A DNA stretch of 19,179 nucleotides from the NCBI GenBank assembly GCA_900751885.1, contig CAADTH010000010.1:1-19179 (forward strand), given 5' to 3'. A program made the translations under genes and the position numbers. Numbering within the stretch: position 1 is the stretch's first letter; each line of letters starts with the position of its first letter. The DNA is from Clostridia bacterium (GTDB taxonomy: Bacteria > Bacillota > Clostridia > UBA1381). Of this stretch, positions 1 to 7,651 are shown piece by piece. Below the pieces are notes generated by a model that was not told the DNA's origin, searched no databases, and saw nothing but the letters and a program-made list of their open reading frames with translations.

Positions 1-34
1 CTTCGTGTTTGTCTCAAGAATGATAACGTCACCC
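1..34. repeat. 34-bp direct repeat, left copy (window end)
   Basis: The first 34 bases are identical to the last 34 bases (19146-19179), in the same orientation. Both copies lie inside minus-strand coding sequence and are read in the same frame, encoding GDVIILETNTK. Either the sequence is circular and this is its overlap, or it is a short sequence shared by related surface-protein genes at which an assembly stopped. Confidence 0.95.
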
Positions 35-3000
35 TTTGACAATGTTACACTTGTACCAGAGTTGTCTACAACATCATAGCCATCTTCCAATACATATTTG
101 TCTTTTGCTGCCCCAACAACATTGATATATTGGCATGTCTCATCTGTATCTGGATTTACGCCAAAAGAGAGATCAGAGAATGCAGCCAATCTTGTATCCT
201 TTGTGATGCCGCTGTCATCAGAGGTAATCACTACGAATCTAGAAATACCATCATTGGATTTATCAAACCCATATACATCATACTTCACTTTATCTTTTAA
301 ATCAAAAAGTGTAGCAGTTGTAATATCTGCCGGATCATTTGCATTCAAGATTTTTGTTGTCTCGTCCATTCTAACAGAGCCAACCCTCATTCTGTTCGCA
401 TCATATTCTTTATCAATCGCTTCTGTACCATTTACCTGTTCACATCTTGTAATCGTATTGACAGAGTTAATTTTGTATGCAACGACACGCTTTTGAACCG
501 GCAATTTCTCGCCATTCCCATCATATACCATGCTTTTTAATTTCTCTGCCGCGCCGGCAAGCGTACCGCCAAAGTTTCTCTCGTCTACCTCATATGTAAT
601 GTGCTTTCCTGTAGAAAGAATCAATTTTACACTTACAGCGTCTGCACTTTCTGAAAGGTACGCATTATCTAAAATAGCATACTTATCCGCTGAAGGATAG
701 ATTTTCTTTTCGACGCTGTTAGAAAGTGGCCGCATTCCGTCCAGACTCCCCCAGACAAATGCTTTTATCATTCCCACTTGTCTGTCCTTGTTTTGAATTG
801 ATGTTCCAAAATCATAGGTTTCTCCATCTTTCATACTGCACCGCATATAACTCAGTCCCAAAAGTGCACCCTGCCCGTCATAGCTTGCTAAAATAACATA
901 ATCCCTGTCCGCGCTGTCCGAGAAACAGGTAACATTCATCTCTGCATAAAATGTATCGGCATCCACGACCGGATCCAGCACCGCTCCGCTCGAGTCAGTG
1001 CATGTGATTTTGTTGACGATGTACTCTGTATCTGGTTTTTGTACATTCACTCTGCATGCCGCTTTCCACGCACCGTCCTGCGTCTGTACCGTAATGACAG
1101 CGGTTCCCCCTGCTTTCGCTGTGACCATGCCATTTCCGTCCACAGAAGCGACCACTTCATTGTCACTCGTCCACACAAGCGGCTGTGCTTGCGCATTCGG
1201 TGGTGCTACCATACACGTCAGCTGCTCTGATTGACGCGGAAATAGCGACATTGCGGTTTTGTTGAGAGTAAGCGCTAAAATTGGGGTTGGCTCACCAAAT
1301 TTTTGATATGCGAGATGTGGAAATCCTCCGTTCACCTGTGAATCCATTGCCCATATTGTATCAAAATCCCAGCCGGTGTAGGTATCCGCTAATTTCAGCT
1401 CATCGGCTGTATTTCCTGCAATATCATCCGCTCCTGTTCCGATGCCTTGTTTCAACCCATTCTCGATAACTTGATTGTACATAATGTGGATTGCTGATTG
1501 GTTCCAACGGCAGCCACTTGCTTCTATCTGTTGATCGACCATTCCAACAAGTCCACCCATAAAATGCCTTGTACTCCACACGTTGCCTCCTGCAATACAA
1601 TTTATGATTGTACAGAATTCTGCCTCTCCAACAAGACCGCCCACATACCAGCCTCCGCTCACCTGCGCCATTGTACTGCAGTTCTCTATAGTGGCTGTAT
1701 CATTCCCAATCTCCCCAATCAGTCCTCCGACCTCATTTTTTCCACGGATATCTCCGACCACATAGCACCTGGCTACCTGCCCGCCTTCTAACGTTCCGAC
1801 GAGTCCGCCAACATTGCTTGCTCCGCTGTAAATTTGTGCAAGCTCCAGTCCAACGTCTTGAATCTGTACTCCCTTTGTATAGCCAAATAATCCTGCATAC
1901 CATCTTCCATAAGGAGCTACTTCCGAACCTATTCTGAGATTTTTTACTACATGCTGATTACCATCAAATAGTCCTCTAAATGGGGTTTCCGTGCTTTTCC
2001 CAATCGGTATCCAGAACTTCCCTGACAGGTCGATATCGCTCGTCAAAAGAATGGTTTCGCCCTCAAAGGTTTTCTCTCCACGATTGACTTTTTGTGCAAC
2101 CCACGCAAGCTTTTCGGCAGAATCTATCTCATACATCCCCTCATTCAACTGCGGCTCTGCCGCATTCGCTATCCAAAATCTATCAGGGCTGATTGTGTCC
2201 TCTGTCAAGACCGGATATCCTTGATTGATTCCCTCTTCATCTGCCGCCCATTGTCTCCAATCCTCATTTCCGTTGTCATTTAAACTCTCTAACAGGACAC
2301 CGCTTTTCATATCGGAGGCAGCTAGCTTCGTGGACATATCTTCCTCTTCCTCCTGGATGTACCCTACCCCCTTTTTCTCTTCGTCCGTAAGCGTCTTCCC
2401 ATTTACAATATGAGAGAAAGAGGCATCCCAATAGCTGTTTTGGATCGTAATATCCCCGGAAATATCCCGATGAACCAATGCGCCCACGTTATGACTGCTT
2501 GACAGGTCTACTGCGGAATAACAGTTATATACCTCCGATGCATGCCCAGCCAGACCCCCGGCGCCAAAACTACTTGCGGATACAGTCCCTACCGCATACG
2601 AGTTTACAATGGCTTGGCAGTATCCTGCCAAACCGCCGGCAATCACCCCATCTGCTTTTACTGTTCCATTCATAGCGCAATTTTTTAACTGCGAATCGGA
2701 AGCATGTCCTGCCAAACCACCTGTTTGATTTCCTCCTATCATTTCACCTGTCACAGAAACGCCGTTTATAATACCCGTTTCACATCGCCCTGCGAGCGCG
2801 CCTGTGTAATCATTTGTATTGAAAATTTGTACGTCAGTCAGATGAAGATTGCTAAGTGTTTCCCTTCCTGCAGCATATCCAAACAATCCACAAGCACCCC
2901 ATCGTGTATTCGGCGCCGCTTCCGTGCCTATCTGCAGCCCCTTGATTGTGTGGTTTTGTCCGTCAAAGCTCCCTTGGAATGTCTTACCCTCATCACCATT

Positions 3001-3276
3001 TTCATACGTTCCAATCGGTGTCCATTCTTTTCCTGACAAATCGATATCCGCTGTCAGCTTTACCGTCTTTCCCTCGAATGTCACTCCCTCTTCATTGACC
3101 TGTTCCGCAACCCACGCAAGCTGTGCGGCGGTAGCCACCTCAAAGGTGTTCTCATCCGGCATCTGCGGCTGGATTTTCTCTTCTTCCTGCCAATTTAATG
3201 CAAATACTGGCAACTGCAATGTGGCAAGCATCATAGCAATTACCACCATTACTGAGATTGTGTTCTTTCTTTTCAT
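1..3276 (-). CDS. Secreted GLUG/BIG2 cell-surface protein, C-terminus beyond the left edge
   Basis: A large exported protein; 1092 codons are visible and there is no stop before the window edge. The start is ATG at 3276, preceded by GGAGG eight bases upstream. Residues 1-26 form a signal peptide (MKRKN, a hydrophobic core, then PVFA before the likely cut). Two similar modules follow, each with an AQLAWVAEQVN or EKLAWVAQKVN segment, an ADIDLSGK-type segment and a FDGQNH or FDGNQH segment (starting near residues 44 and 380). Each is followed by GLUG-type repeats with the pattern GGLAGHA or VGGLVG (about residues 140-270 and 490-600). A BIG2 Ig-like domain covers about residues 664-744 (VWTSDNEVVASVDGNGMVTAKAGGTA lies within it). 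The remainder is beta-rich, with no domain I recognise. GLUG and BIG2 domains are usual in surface adhesins and extracellular enzymes, but no catalytic motif is visible, so the role (binding or cell wall) is inferred. See the right-edge fragment at 18657, which continues in frame. Confidence 0.85.
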   Translation of the reverse strand, partial: MKRKNTISVMVVIAMMLATLQLPVFALNWQEEEKIQPQMPDENTFEVATAAQLAWVAEQVNEEGVTFEGKTVKLTADIDLSGKEWTPIGTYENGDEGKTFQGSFDGQNHTIKGLQIGTEAAPNTRWGACGLFGYAAGRETLSNLHLTDVQIFNTNDYTGALAGRCETGIINGVSVTGEMIGGNQTGGLAGHASDSQLKNCAMNGTVKADGVIAGGLAGYCQAIVNSYAVGTVSASSFGAGGLAGHASEVYNCYSAVDLSSSHNVGALVHRDISGDITIQNSYWDASFSHIVNGKTLTDEEKKGVGYIQEEEEDMSTKLAASDMKSGVLLESLNDNGNEDWRQWAADEEGINQGYPVLTEDTISPDRFWIANAAEPQLNEGMYEIDSAEKLAWVAQKVNRGEKTFEGETILLTSDIDLSGKFWIPIGKSTETPFRGLFDGNQHVVKNLRIGSEVAPYGRWYAGLFGYTKGVQIQDVGLELAQIYSGASNVGGLVGTLEGGQVARCYVVGDIRGKNEVGGLIGEIGNDTATIENCSTMAQVSGGWYVGGLVGEAEFCTIINCIAGGNVWSTRHFMGGLVGMVDQQIEASGCRWNQSAIHIMYNQVIENGLKQGIGTGADDIAGNTADELKLADTYTGWDFDTIWAMDSQVNGGFPHLAYQKFGEPTPILALTLNKTAMSLFPRQSEQLTCMVAPPNAQAQPLVWTSDNEVVASVDGNGMVTAKAGGTAVITVQTQDGAWKAACRVNVQKPDTEYIVNKITCTDSSGAVLDPVVDADTFYAEMNVTCFSDSADRDYVILASYDGQGALLGLSYMRCSMKDGETYDFGTSIQNKDRQVGMIKAFVWGSLDGMRPLSNSVEKKIYPSADKYAILDNAYLSESADAVSVKLILSTGKHITYEVDERNFGGTLAGAAEKLKSMVYDGNGEKLPVQKRVVAYKINSVNTITRCEQVNGTEAIDKEYDANRMRVGSVRMDETTKILNANDPADITTATLFDLKDKVKYDVYGFDKSNDGISRFVVITSDDSGITKDTRLAAFSDLSFGVNPDTDETCQYINVVGAAKDKYVLEDGYDVVDNSGTSVTLSKGDVIILETNTK

Positions 3277-3312
3277 GTTCTCTCCCTCCTCAACTGTCTA
3301 TATGTTGAATAA

Positions 3313-3341
3313 ATTGTACCATATTGACGTCATTTTGGCAA
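3313..3341 (-). promoter_or_regulatory. Promoter of the surface protein gene
   Basis: On the minus strand, -35 TTGCCA (3341-3336), a 17-base spacer and -10 TACAAT (3318-3313). The start codon is about 30 bases downstream of the expected transcription start. The spacer contains the perfect 8-base palindrome TGACGTCA, a possible operator. Confidence 0.7.
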
Positions 3342-3361
3342 ACAATTTTATGGAAATTTTA

Positions 3362-3400
3362 CAAACAAAAAAAGAATCCACAGTAAACTACTGTGGATTC
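3362..3400 (-). terminator. Terminator of the GH88 gene
   Basis: A perfect 12-bp stem with a 3-base loop (3374-3400), followed on the minus strand by seven T residues. It begins six bases after the GH88 stop codon and separates that gene from the surface protein promoter. Confidence 0.9.
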
Positions 3401-3406
3401 TCTCCA

Positions 3407-4582
3407 TTACCAATATGGGTTCCAGTCGGTTGAAAGTCTGGTCAGCGCTTCCAAATAAAAATAGTCTCCCCATGTATTACATTCGTCTACTCCACCGTGT
3501 CTGCATGTGTTGGTTGGTGTTTTCTTCGAATAGGTACCATGCAGAAGAAGTCCATTCGACTCGTCTGGGCTTTTCACTGCGCAGGTCTCGACCAATGCCT
3601 TTAACATACGCCGCGCCATTTTCGTATAATACGCCGCTTCGTCCTCCGGCAAATGTTTTGCCATCTCCAGCATGCCGCACACTGCAATCACGCCGGACGA
3701 GGAATCCCTTGGTTCGTCGCTTCCTGTATCAAAATCAAAATCCCAGTACGGAACCAAATCCTCCGGCAGATGTGTGAGAAAATACCCTGTCACACGCTTG
3801 AACACGTCGAGGTAAGCAGGATCCTTCAGCTTCGAATACGCATACGCGCTTCCATAGATTCCCCATGCCTGTCCCCTCGCCCATGCAGAACCGTCCCGGT
3901 TTCCCTGATTCGTCACACCCCTTGTCGGCTCTCCTGTTTCCATGTCAAAGTAAAAGGTATGGTAGGTGGAATCATCCGGGCGGACAGCACATTTCATCGC
4001 TGTTTTGATATGACTCTCAGCCTTATCGCGGTACTTCGAATCCCCCGTCACCTCAGTCGCCCAAAACAACAGGGGCATGTTCAAAAGGCAATCGATAATC
4101 AAGCGGTAATTGTCCGTGTCACCCATCTGCCCCCATGCCTGAAAAAACTGCCCCTTCTCGTGAAAGCGTCCCAGCAGGTTGTCCGCCGCCAAAAGTGCCG
4201 CCTGCTTTGCCTTTTCACTTCCCGCCAGCTTGTATGCTGCAACGCAGGACGGTGTATATAAAAATCCCATGTCGTGGTGGTCTACATTGATTTTCTTTTG
4301 AATTCTCTCAAGAAAGCTGTCTACCTGCACGAGTGCCGCTTCCTTTAATTTTGGATGCTTCGTCTTCTCATAGGAAAGCCAAATCTCCCCTGTCCAAAAG
4401 CCTGTCGTCCAATCTACATTCTCAGACGCTTCATAAAAATTCTGCTCACTGTTCGCCTTTGGAAAACAGTTCCAAAATGTGTCCAGATTGTGCTCCACAA
4501 GCTGAACCGCTGTCTCATACGCCTGCTTTGCCTGTGCGTCATCAATTTCAGGATATCCTTCTAACTGTTTTTGTGTCAACAT
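3407..4582 (-). CDS. GH88 unsaturated glucuronyl hydrolase
   Basis: 391 residues, the usual length for family 88, with no signal peptide, so it is cytoplasmic. Family members remove the 4,5-unsaturated uronic acid left at the non-reducing end of oligosaccharides by polysaccharide lyases. The sequence has the family hallmarks: VDWTTGFWTGEIWLSY near residue 56, HHDMGFLY with Asp104, and IIDCLLNMPLLFWA with Asp164. The two aspartates are about 60 residues apart, as in the characterised Bacillus enzyme (Asp88/Asp149). RDGSAWARGQAWGIYG and a late HGGVDECNTWGDYFYLEAL complete the (alpha/alpha)6 barrel pattern. The start is ATG at 4582 with GGAGG eight bases upstream. It is the only gene in its unit. 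The GH43 upstream suggests shared glycan use, but the non-coding unit and its terminator lie between them. The substrate (host glycosaminoglycan or plant uronate) cannot be decided; the related GH105 family is a less likely alternative. Confidence 0.9.
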   Translation of the reverse strand: MLTQKQLEGYPEIDDAQAKQAYETAVQLVEHNLDTFWNCFPKANSEQNFYEASENVDWTTGFWTGEIWLSYEKTKHPKLKEAALVQVDSFLERIQKKINVDHHDMGFLYTPSCVAAYKLAGSEKAKQAALLAADNLLGRFHEKGQFFQAWGQMGDTDNYRLIIDCLLNMPLLFWATEVTGDSKYRDKAESHIKTAMKCAVRPDDSTYHTFYFDMETGEPTRGVTNQGNRDGSAWARGQAWGIYGSAYAYSKLKDPAYLDVFKRVTGYFLTHLPEDLVPYWDFDFDTGSDEPRDSSSGVIAVCGMLEMAKHLPEDEAAYYTKMARRMLKALVETCAVKSPDESNGLLLHGTYSKKTPTNTCRHGGVDECNTWGDYFYLEALTRLSTDWNPYW

Positions 4583-4638
4583 GTTCGATACCTCCGTAGT
4601 TTATAAAAATAGGATATTTTGCCCATTCAGATATTCTT

Positions 4639-4667
4639 ATTCTACCACAGATTTCTCTGTTGTACCA
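4639..4667 (-). promoter_or_regulatory. Possible promoter of the GH88 gene
   Basis: The -10 is TAGAAT (4644-4639) and the -35 a poor TGGTAC (4667-4662), 17 bases apart, about 50 bases upstream of the GH88 ATG. The spacer holds a small dyad, ACAGA-N4-TCTGT. The weak -35 suggests need for an activator, or that this call is wrong. Confidence 0.35.
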
Positions 4668-4739
4668 GCAGAATTTATTCTTATACTTACTTTTTAAGGA
4701 GAGAATTTTCTCCATTTTTCTCCTTTGCCTTTTATCAAT

Positions 4740-4776
4740 AAAAAAGTAGAGCAGAAAGTCTCTGCTCCACTTTTTT
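4740..4776 (-). terminator. Terminator of the non-coding RNA unit
   Basis: The dyad GAGCAGA-N5-TCTGCTC is extended by flanking A- and T-runs (AAAAAAGT / ACTTTTTT). T-runs stand on both strands, so it can act in both directions. On the minus strand it ends the transcript that starts near 5048, and also any read-through from GH43. Confidence 0.85.
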
Positions 4777-5048
4777 CGGTTCAAACAAAAGGAAACGGTA
4801 ATTGTTTTGTGACATTGTTTCATTCATAGTTTTTGGGGAAATTCCGACCCTTCCGCACACAGGTACAACGTCAAACCTGCTTGCCTGCAGAGTTCATCAC
4901 ATGCCGGAATGGTTATTATGTTTCAATACCGTCTCTCTTGTTTAAAGCTCCCTATATTGAAGCCCGAGCAAGATGTTCGGCCTGATTATTTCAGTGTATG
5001 ATGCCGTTCAGCAACTCCTATGGCACAACCGCACCTTTATTGTAACGC
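4740..5048 (-). ncRNA. Candidate structured non-coding RNA, about 300 nt
   Basis: The 556 bases between the GH43 stop and the GH88 start hold no credible coding sequence in any frame, yet carry a consensus promoter (5083-5055) and a terminator (4776-4740) on the minus strand. The start is expected near 5048. The core (about 5040-4850) can fold. GAGTT pairs with AACTC, stacking on CATCATA paired with TGTGATG. This encloses a CTGA-N5-TCAG hairpin and a TTCAATA/TATTGAA stem-loop. CAGGT/ACCTG forms a hairpin further 3'. The core is richer in G and C than its AT-rich flanks, as expected of a functional RNA. I do not recognise the family. It lacks the signatures I know for RNase P RNA and tmRNA; 6S RNA and the clostridial raiA RNA are the right size and phylogenetic range, but I cannot match either. 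The pairings are by eye and not tested by covariation. Confidence 0.6.
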
Positions 5049-5054
5049 TTATTT

Positions 5055-5083
5055 ATTATACTGCAGAGAAATAAAATTTTCAA
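5055..5083 (-). promoter_or_regulatory. Strong sigma-A promoter of the non-coding RNA
   Basis: -35 TTGAAA (5083-5078), exactly 17 bases, then a perfect -10 TATAAT (5060-5055). No gene follows on this strand until GH88 at 4582, beyond a terminator, so the promoter's product is the non-coding RNA. Confidence 0.85.
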
Positions 5084-5138
5084 GCATTTTTGTCATTCTA
5101 TACAATATTATGAAGTATTTCTGCTGCTGTTCCTTTTT

Positions 5139-6707
5139 CTATCTTGATGCGTCACTGTACCAGAACCAGTCAAAATCAGCGTGAAGGTGGCTTCCCGTCA
5201 TGTCCTGACAGCACATGCCAATAAAGGTTCCGGTATAATTTGCTCCATCTCGCTGATATTCGTCCGAAAGTGTCAATGCGTCAAACTCCTTGCCAACCCG
5301 TCTCCAGGTCTCTCCACTCATCGAGAAGAAAAACTGGATTGTATGAACTCGTCCCTCGACTCTCAAGTACACACTCTCTTCCTCCGGCAGCCGGATACTT
5401 TCCGCATTAGAAAACTCTCCATTTTGACAGGAAAGCACACTGATAAACCGTCCATCTATGTCACCGCTTACATAGAGATAGTAAAAATTATCGGTATTAT
5501 AAAAGCAGGTAATTCCTGCCATCTGCCGAAAATTTTGCGGTGCATAATCCATCTTTGCCTCTATCTCATAGAAAAACGATTGCTGCCGCCTTGCAAGCAT
5601 TGTCTGTTTATGCTGGGAGGTAATGGACTCCCATCCCTTTAGACGAAGCCATCCCGGTCGTTCTGTCAGGCTCATCATATCGCTTGTAAGAGGGACGCGA
5701 AGACTCTGAAAATCAAGCGGAATCTGTGGCAAATCGAATTCATACCGCCACTCCTTTTCCTCTGGCTGCTCCTCCACACTGTCAGGTCCCGGTATTTCCA
5801 GACGCGGTGCCGGCCCGCCCTCGGCGACAAACCAATCGTTGTCTGTCCATCTGATTTTCTCAATTGCCGTCTCTCTGCCGAGAATGCTTCTCCCTAGAAC
5901 CGGACGGCTTACCAGATAAGCCATATACCACTGTCCGCCCTCTGTTTCTACAAGCGAAGCATGTCCCGCGCGCTGAAGGGGATTGTTCGCATTCGTGCGC
6001 GAGGTCATGATTGGATTATAAGGACAAAATTCGTACAGCCCACATACCTGCTTGGAACGAGCCAGAGTTACACGGTGTTCATACCCCGTACCACCTTCTG
6101 CCAACACCATGTAATAATAATCTCCTCTTTTATATACATTCACTCCCTCTGTCTTGCCTGCCGAGCTCCCACGGCAAACCACCTTGGAATTGCCCACCAA
6201 TTTTTTTTCCTTCTCATCGTAGCGCTGTGCGAGAATCCCAGCAAAGCTTTCCCGCTCCGGCCTCCAATCCCAGTTGACATTAAAAAGCCACTTCTCCCCA
6301 GACTCGTCATGGAATAAAAACGGGTCGAACCCACTGGAATTGAGAAATACTGGTTCTGACCATTCGCCGTCAATGTCATCTGTCGTTATCAGAAAATTAT
6401 GAACATCTTTAAAAATGCCTTTTCTTGTCCATACTATACTATATACCAAATAAAACGTTCCATTGTCATAAGAAAGGGAGGTTCCCCATATCCCGCAGGA
6501 ATTGTGCACGCCGTCAAGCGTAAACTGGGATTGCCCGCGAAGTGGATAGGCTACCGGATGCCAGTGTTTTAAATCCTTCGAGCGTTCAATTTTGACTCCC
6601 GGGAACCATTCAAAGGTTGAAGTCGCGATATAAAACTCTTCTCCCACACGCAAAATAGAGGGATCCGGATGAAATCCCCTTAAAATTGGATTCTGAATCG
6701 TCGTCAT
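5139..6707 (-). CDS. GH43 beta-xylosidase / alpha-L-arabinofuranosidase
   Basis: 522 residues without a signal peptide, so it is cytoplasmic and acts on imported xylo- or arabino-oligosaccharides. The N-terminal five-bladed propeller (about residues 1-310) shows the three family carboxylates: Asp15 in GFHPDPS (base), Asp128 in GFDPFLFHDE (pKa modulator) and Glu187 in KTEGVNVYK (acid). These positions agree to within one residue with the well-studied Selenomonas enzyme. RAGHASLVET near residue 247 is the active-site histidine segment. The C-terminal beta-sandwich (about 335-520, LRVPLTSDMMSLTERPGWLRL near its start) is typical of the XynB subgroup. The start is ATG at 6707, with AGGAGG ten bases upstream. 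The gene stands alone, has a long leader (see 6708-6959), and has no terminator of its own before the non-coding RNA promoter. Whether xylose or arabinose is preferred cannot be told. Confidence 0.93.
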   Translation of the reverse strand: MTTIQNPILRGFHPDPSILRVGEEFYIATSTFEWFPGVKIERSKDLKHWHPVAYPLRGQSQFTLDGVHNSCGIWGTSLSYDNGTFYLVYSIVWTRKGIFKDVHNFLITTDDIDGEWSEPVFLNSSGFDPFLFHDESGEKWLFNVNWDWRPERESFAGILAQRYDEKEKKLVGNSKVVCRGSSAGKTEGVNVYKRGDYYYMVLAEGGTGYEHRVTLARSKQVCGLYEFCPYNPIMTSRTNANNPLQRAGHASLVETEGGQWYMAYLVSRPVLGRSILGRETAIEKIRWTDNDWFVAEGGPAPRLEIPGPDSVEEQPEEKEWRYEFDLPQIPLDFQSLRVPLTSDMMSLTERPGWLRLKGWESITSQHKQTMLARRQQSFFYEIEAKMDYAPQNFRQMAGITCFYNTDNFYYLYVSGDIDGRFISVLSCQNGEFSNAESIRLPEEESVYLRVEGRVHTIQFFFSMSGETWRRVGKEFDALTLSDEYQRDGANYTGTFIGMCCQDMTGSHLHADFDWFWYSDASR

Positions 6708-6959
6708 ATTACTTTATCCTCCTGCACACAAAATTATTATGGAGTATCTATACTGCTTTTATCTACACAAAAAAATACCATCGGAATATTCCCACAGTGT
6801 GGTATCTGCTTTTTGAACCTATACTAGAAAAATAGACAAAATAAAAAAGAAGCGTAAACTATTTGAAAGGGAAGCATATTTTGATTACACTCATAATCAT
6901 GAAAGAAACCATGTTTTTTTGAAAATAATCCCTTATTCTCTCTTGCAGAGAAATATATC
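6708..6959 (-). promoter_or_regulatory. Long 5' leader of the GH43 gene, with a terminator-like hairpin
   Basis: From the promoter at 6994-6966 the transcript would carry about 250 untranslated bases before the GH43 ATG. A hairpin early in the leader pairs TTCTCT with AGAGAA (6952-6936). Later, ATACCA pairs with TGGTAT (6805-6775), immediately followed on the minus strand by seven T residues (6775-6769). That is terminator-like and sits about 62 bases before the start codon. The second hairpin encloses the 10-base palindrome GGAATATTCC (6783-6792). The arrangement suggests attenuation, but no known riboswitch is recognised. A 17-codon open frame (6912-6859) has no good ribosome binding site. 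Confidence 0.45.
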
Positions 6960-6965
6960 GTACTT

Positions 6966-6994
6966 ATTATACCTCACTTGTTACAATATATCAA
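6966..6994 (-). promoter_or_regulatory. Promoter of the GH43 leader
   Basis: On the minus strand, -35 TTGATA (6994-6989), 17 bases, and a perfect -10 TATAAT (6971-6966). I see no better promoter nearer GH43, which is why the long leader is inferred. Confidence 0.7.
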
Positions 6995-7128
6995 CTATTT
7001 ATTATAAAATAATTTATAGCAATAAAATGTACAAATTAGTTGATTTATTTTAATCCTAGTTCGACCTGTTATATTTGTTGATTCCTATTTATACTAAAAA
7101 GGAATACTGTGCGATAGGATGTGGCAAT

Positions 7129-7509
7129 ATGGAAGATAGAGAAATGCGAAAACAGATAAAACACCAATTCGATATAAATGTTGGAATGCGAGTCAGAGTC
7201 CTTCGCGAGTCCGGTAAATTGACACAGGAAAAATTTGCAGAGATTCTGGGTGTTCGACCGCAATATATTTCAAAGGTCGAACGTGGTCAATCGGGATTGT
7301 CTACAATACTTGCTGTCAAAATGAGCAATCTATTTTGCGTGCCTTGTGATTATATTTTAAAAGGCAAACAAAGCGAGAATACTATCTCTTCTATTGTGGA
7401 CAGATTAAAATATCTTGATAAAATTGAACTCGAAATCATTGAACAAAGTATTTTATCTCACATCGAACTGATTGCCTATGAAAAGACAAAGCGGAATAAG
7501 AAACATTGA
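7129..7509 (+). CDS. XRE (Cro/CI)-type transcriptional regulator
   Basis: 126 residues from ATG 7129, preceded by AGGA nine bases upstream. An upstream TTG at 7075 is open in frame but has no ribosome binding site. Residues 17-75 form an HTH_3 domain: VGMRVRVLRESGKLTQEKFAEILGV, then the recognition helix RPQYISKVERG, then LAVKMSNLFCVPCDYILKG. The C-terminal 50 residues are helical and charged, probably for dimerisation. It stands alone on the plus strand between two minus-strand units, and ends at a bidirectional hairpin facing phnX. Its targets are unknown. An inverted repeat in its own upstream region (ATCAACTA ... TAGTTGAT, about 6988-7043) might be autoregulatory. Family assignment is firm; any link to GH43 or the phosphonate operon is inference. 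Confidence 0.88.
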   Translation: MEDREMRKQIKHQFDINVGMRVRVLRESGKLTQEKFAEILGVRPQYISKVERGQSGLSTILAVKMSNLFCVPCDYILKGKQSENTISSIVDRLKYLDKIELEIIEQSILSHIELIAYEKTKRNKKH

Positions 7510-7563
7510 AGTTTCTGTCGTACCTGAATACACCCAAGAATCCAATCAAGCACGAATGCATAG

Positions 7564-7612
7564 AAACAGCCAGAAGCCGGTCATCAAACAAATGACCTGC
7601 TTCTGGCTGTTT
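7564..7612. terminator. Bidirectional terminator between the XRE gene and phnX
   Basis: A long imperfect hairpin of about 20 bp with a 7-base loop. The outer arms are AAACAGCCAGAAGC / GCTTCTGGCTGTTT and the inner arms GGTCAT / ATGACC. The T-runs are short on both sides. It lies between convergent genes and would serve both. Confidence 0.75.
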
Positions 7613-7651
7613 TGCGATTTGTCCATAAGTGATATCAACACTCATCCGAGA

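Noticed and set aside
4548..4823. A 91-codon minus-strand frame upstream of GH88
   Set aside because: It runs through the terminator hairpin at 4740-4776 and the GH88 ribosome binding site, has no family features, and overlaps GH88 out of frame.
6859..6912. A 17-codon frame in the GH43 leader as a leader peptide gene
   Set aside because: The nearest AAGGGA is about 16 bases from the ATG, too far for normal initiation. Mentioned only as a possibility in the leader finding.
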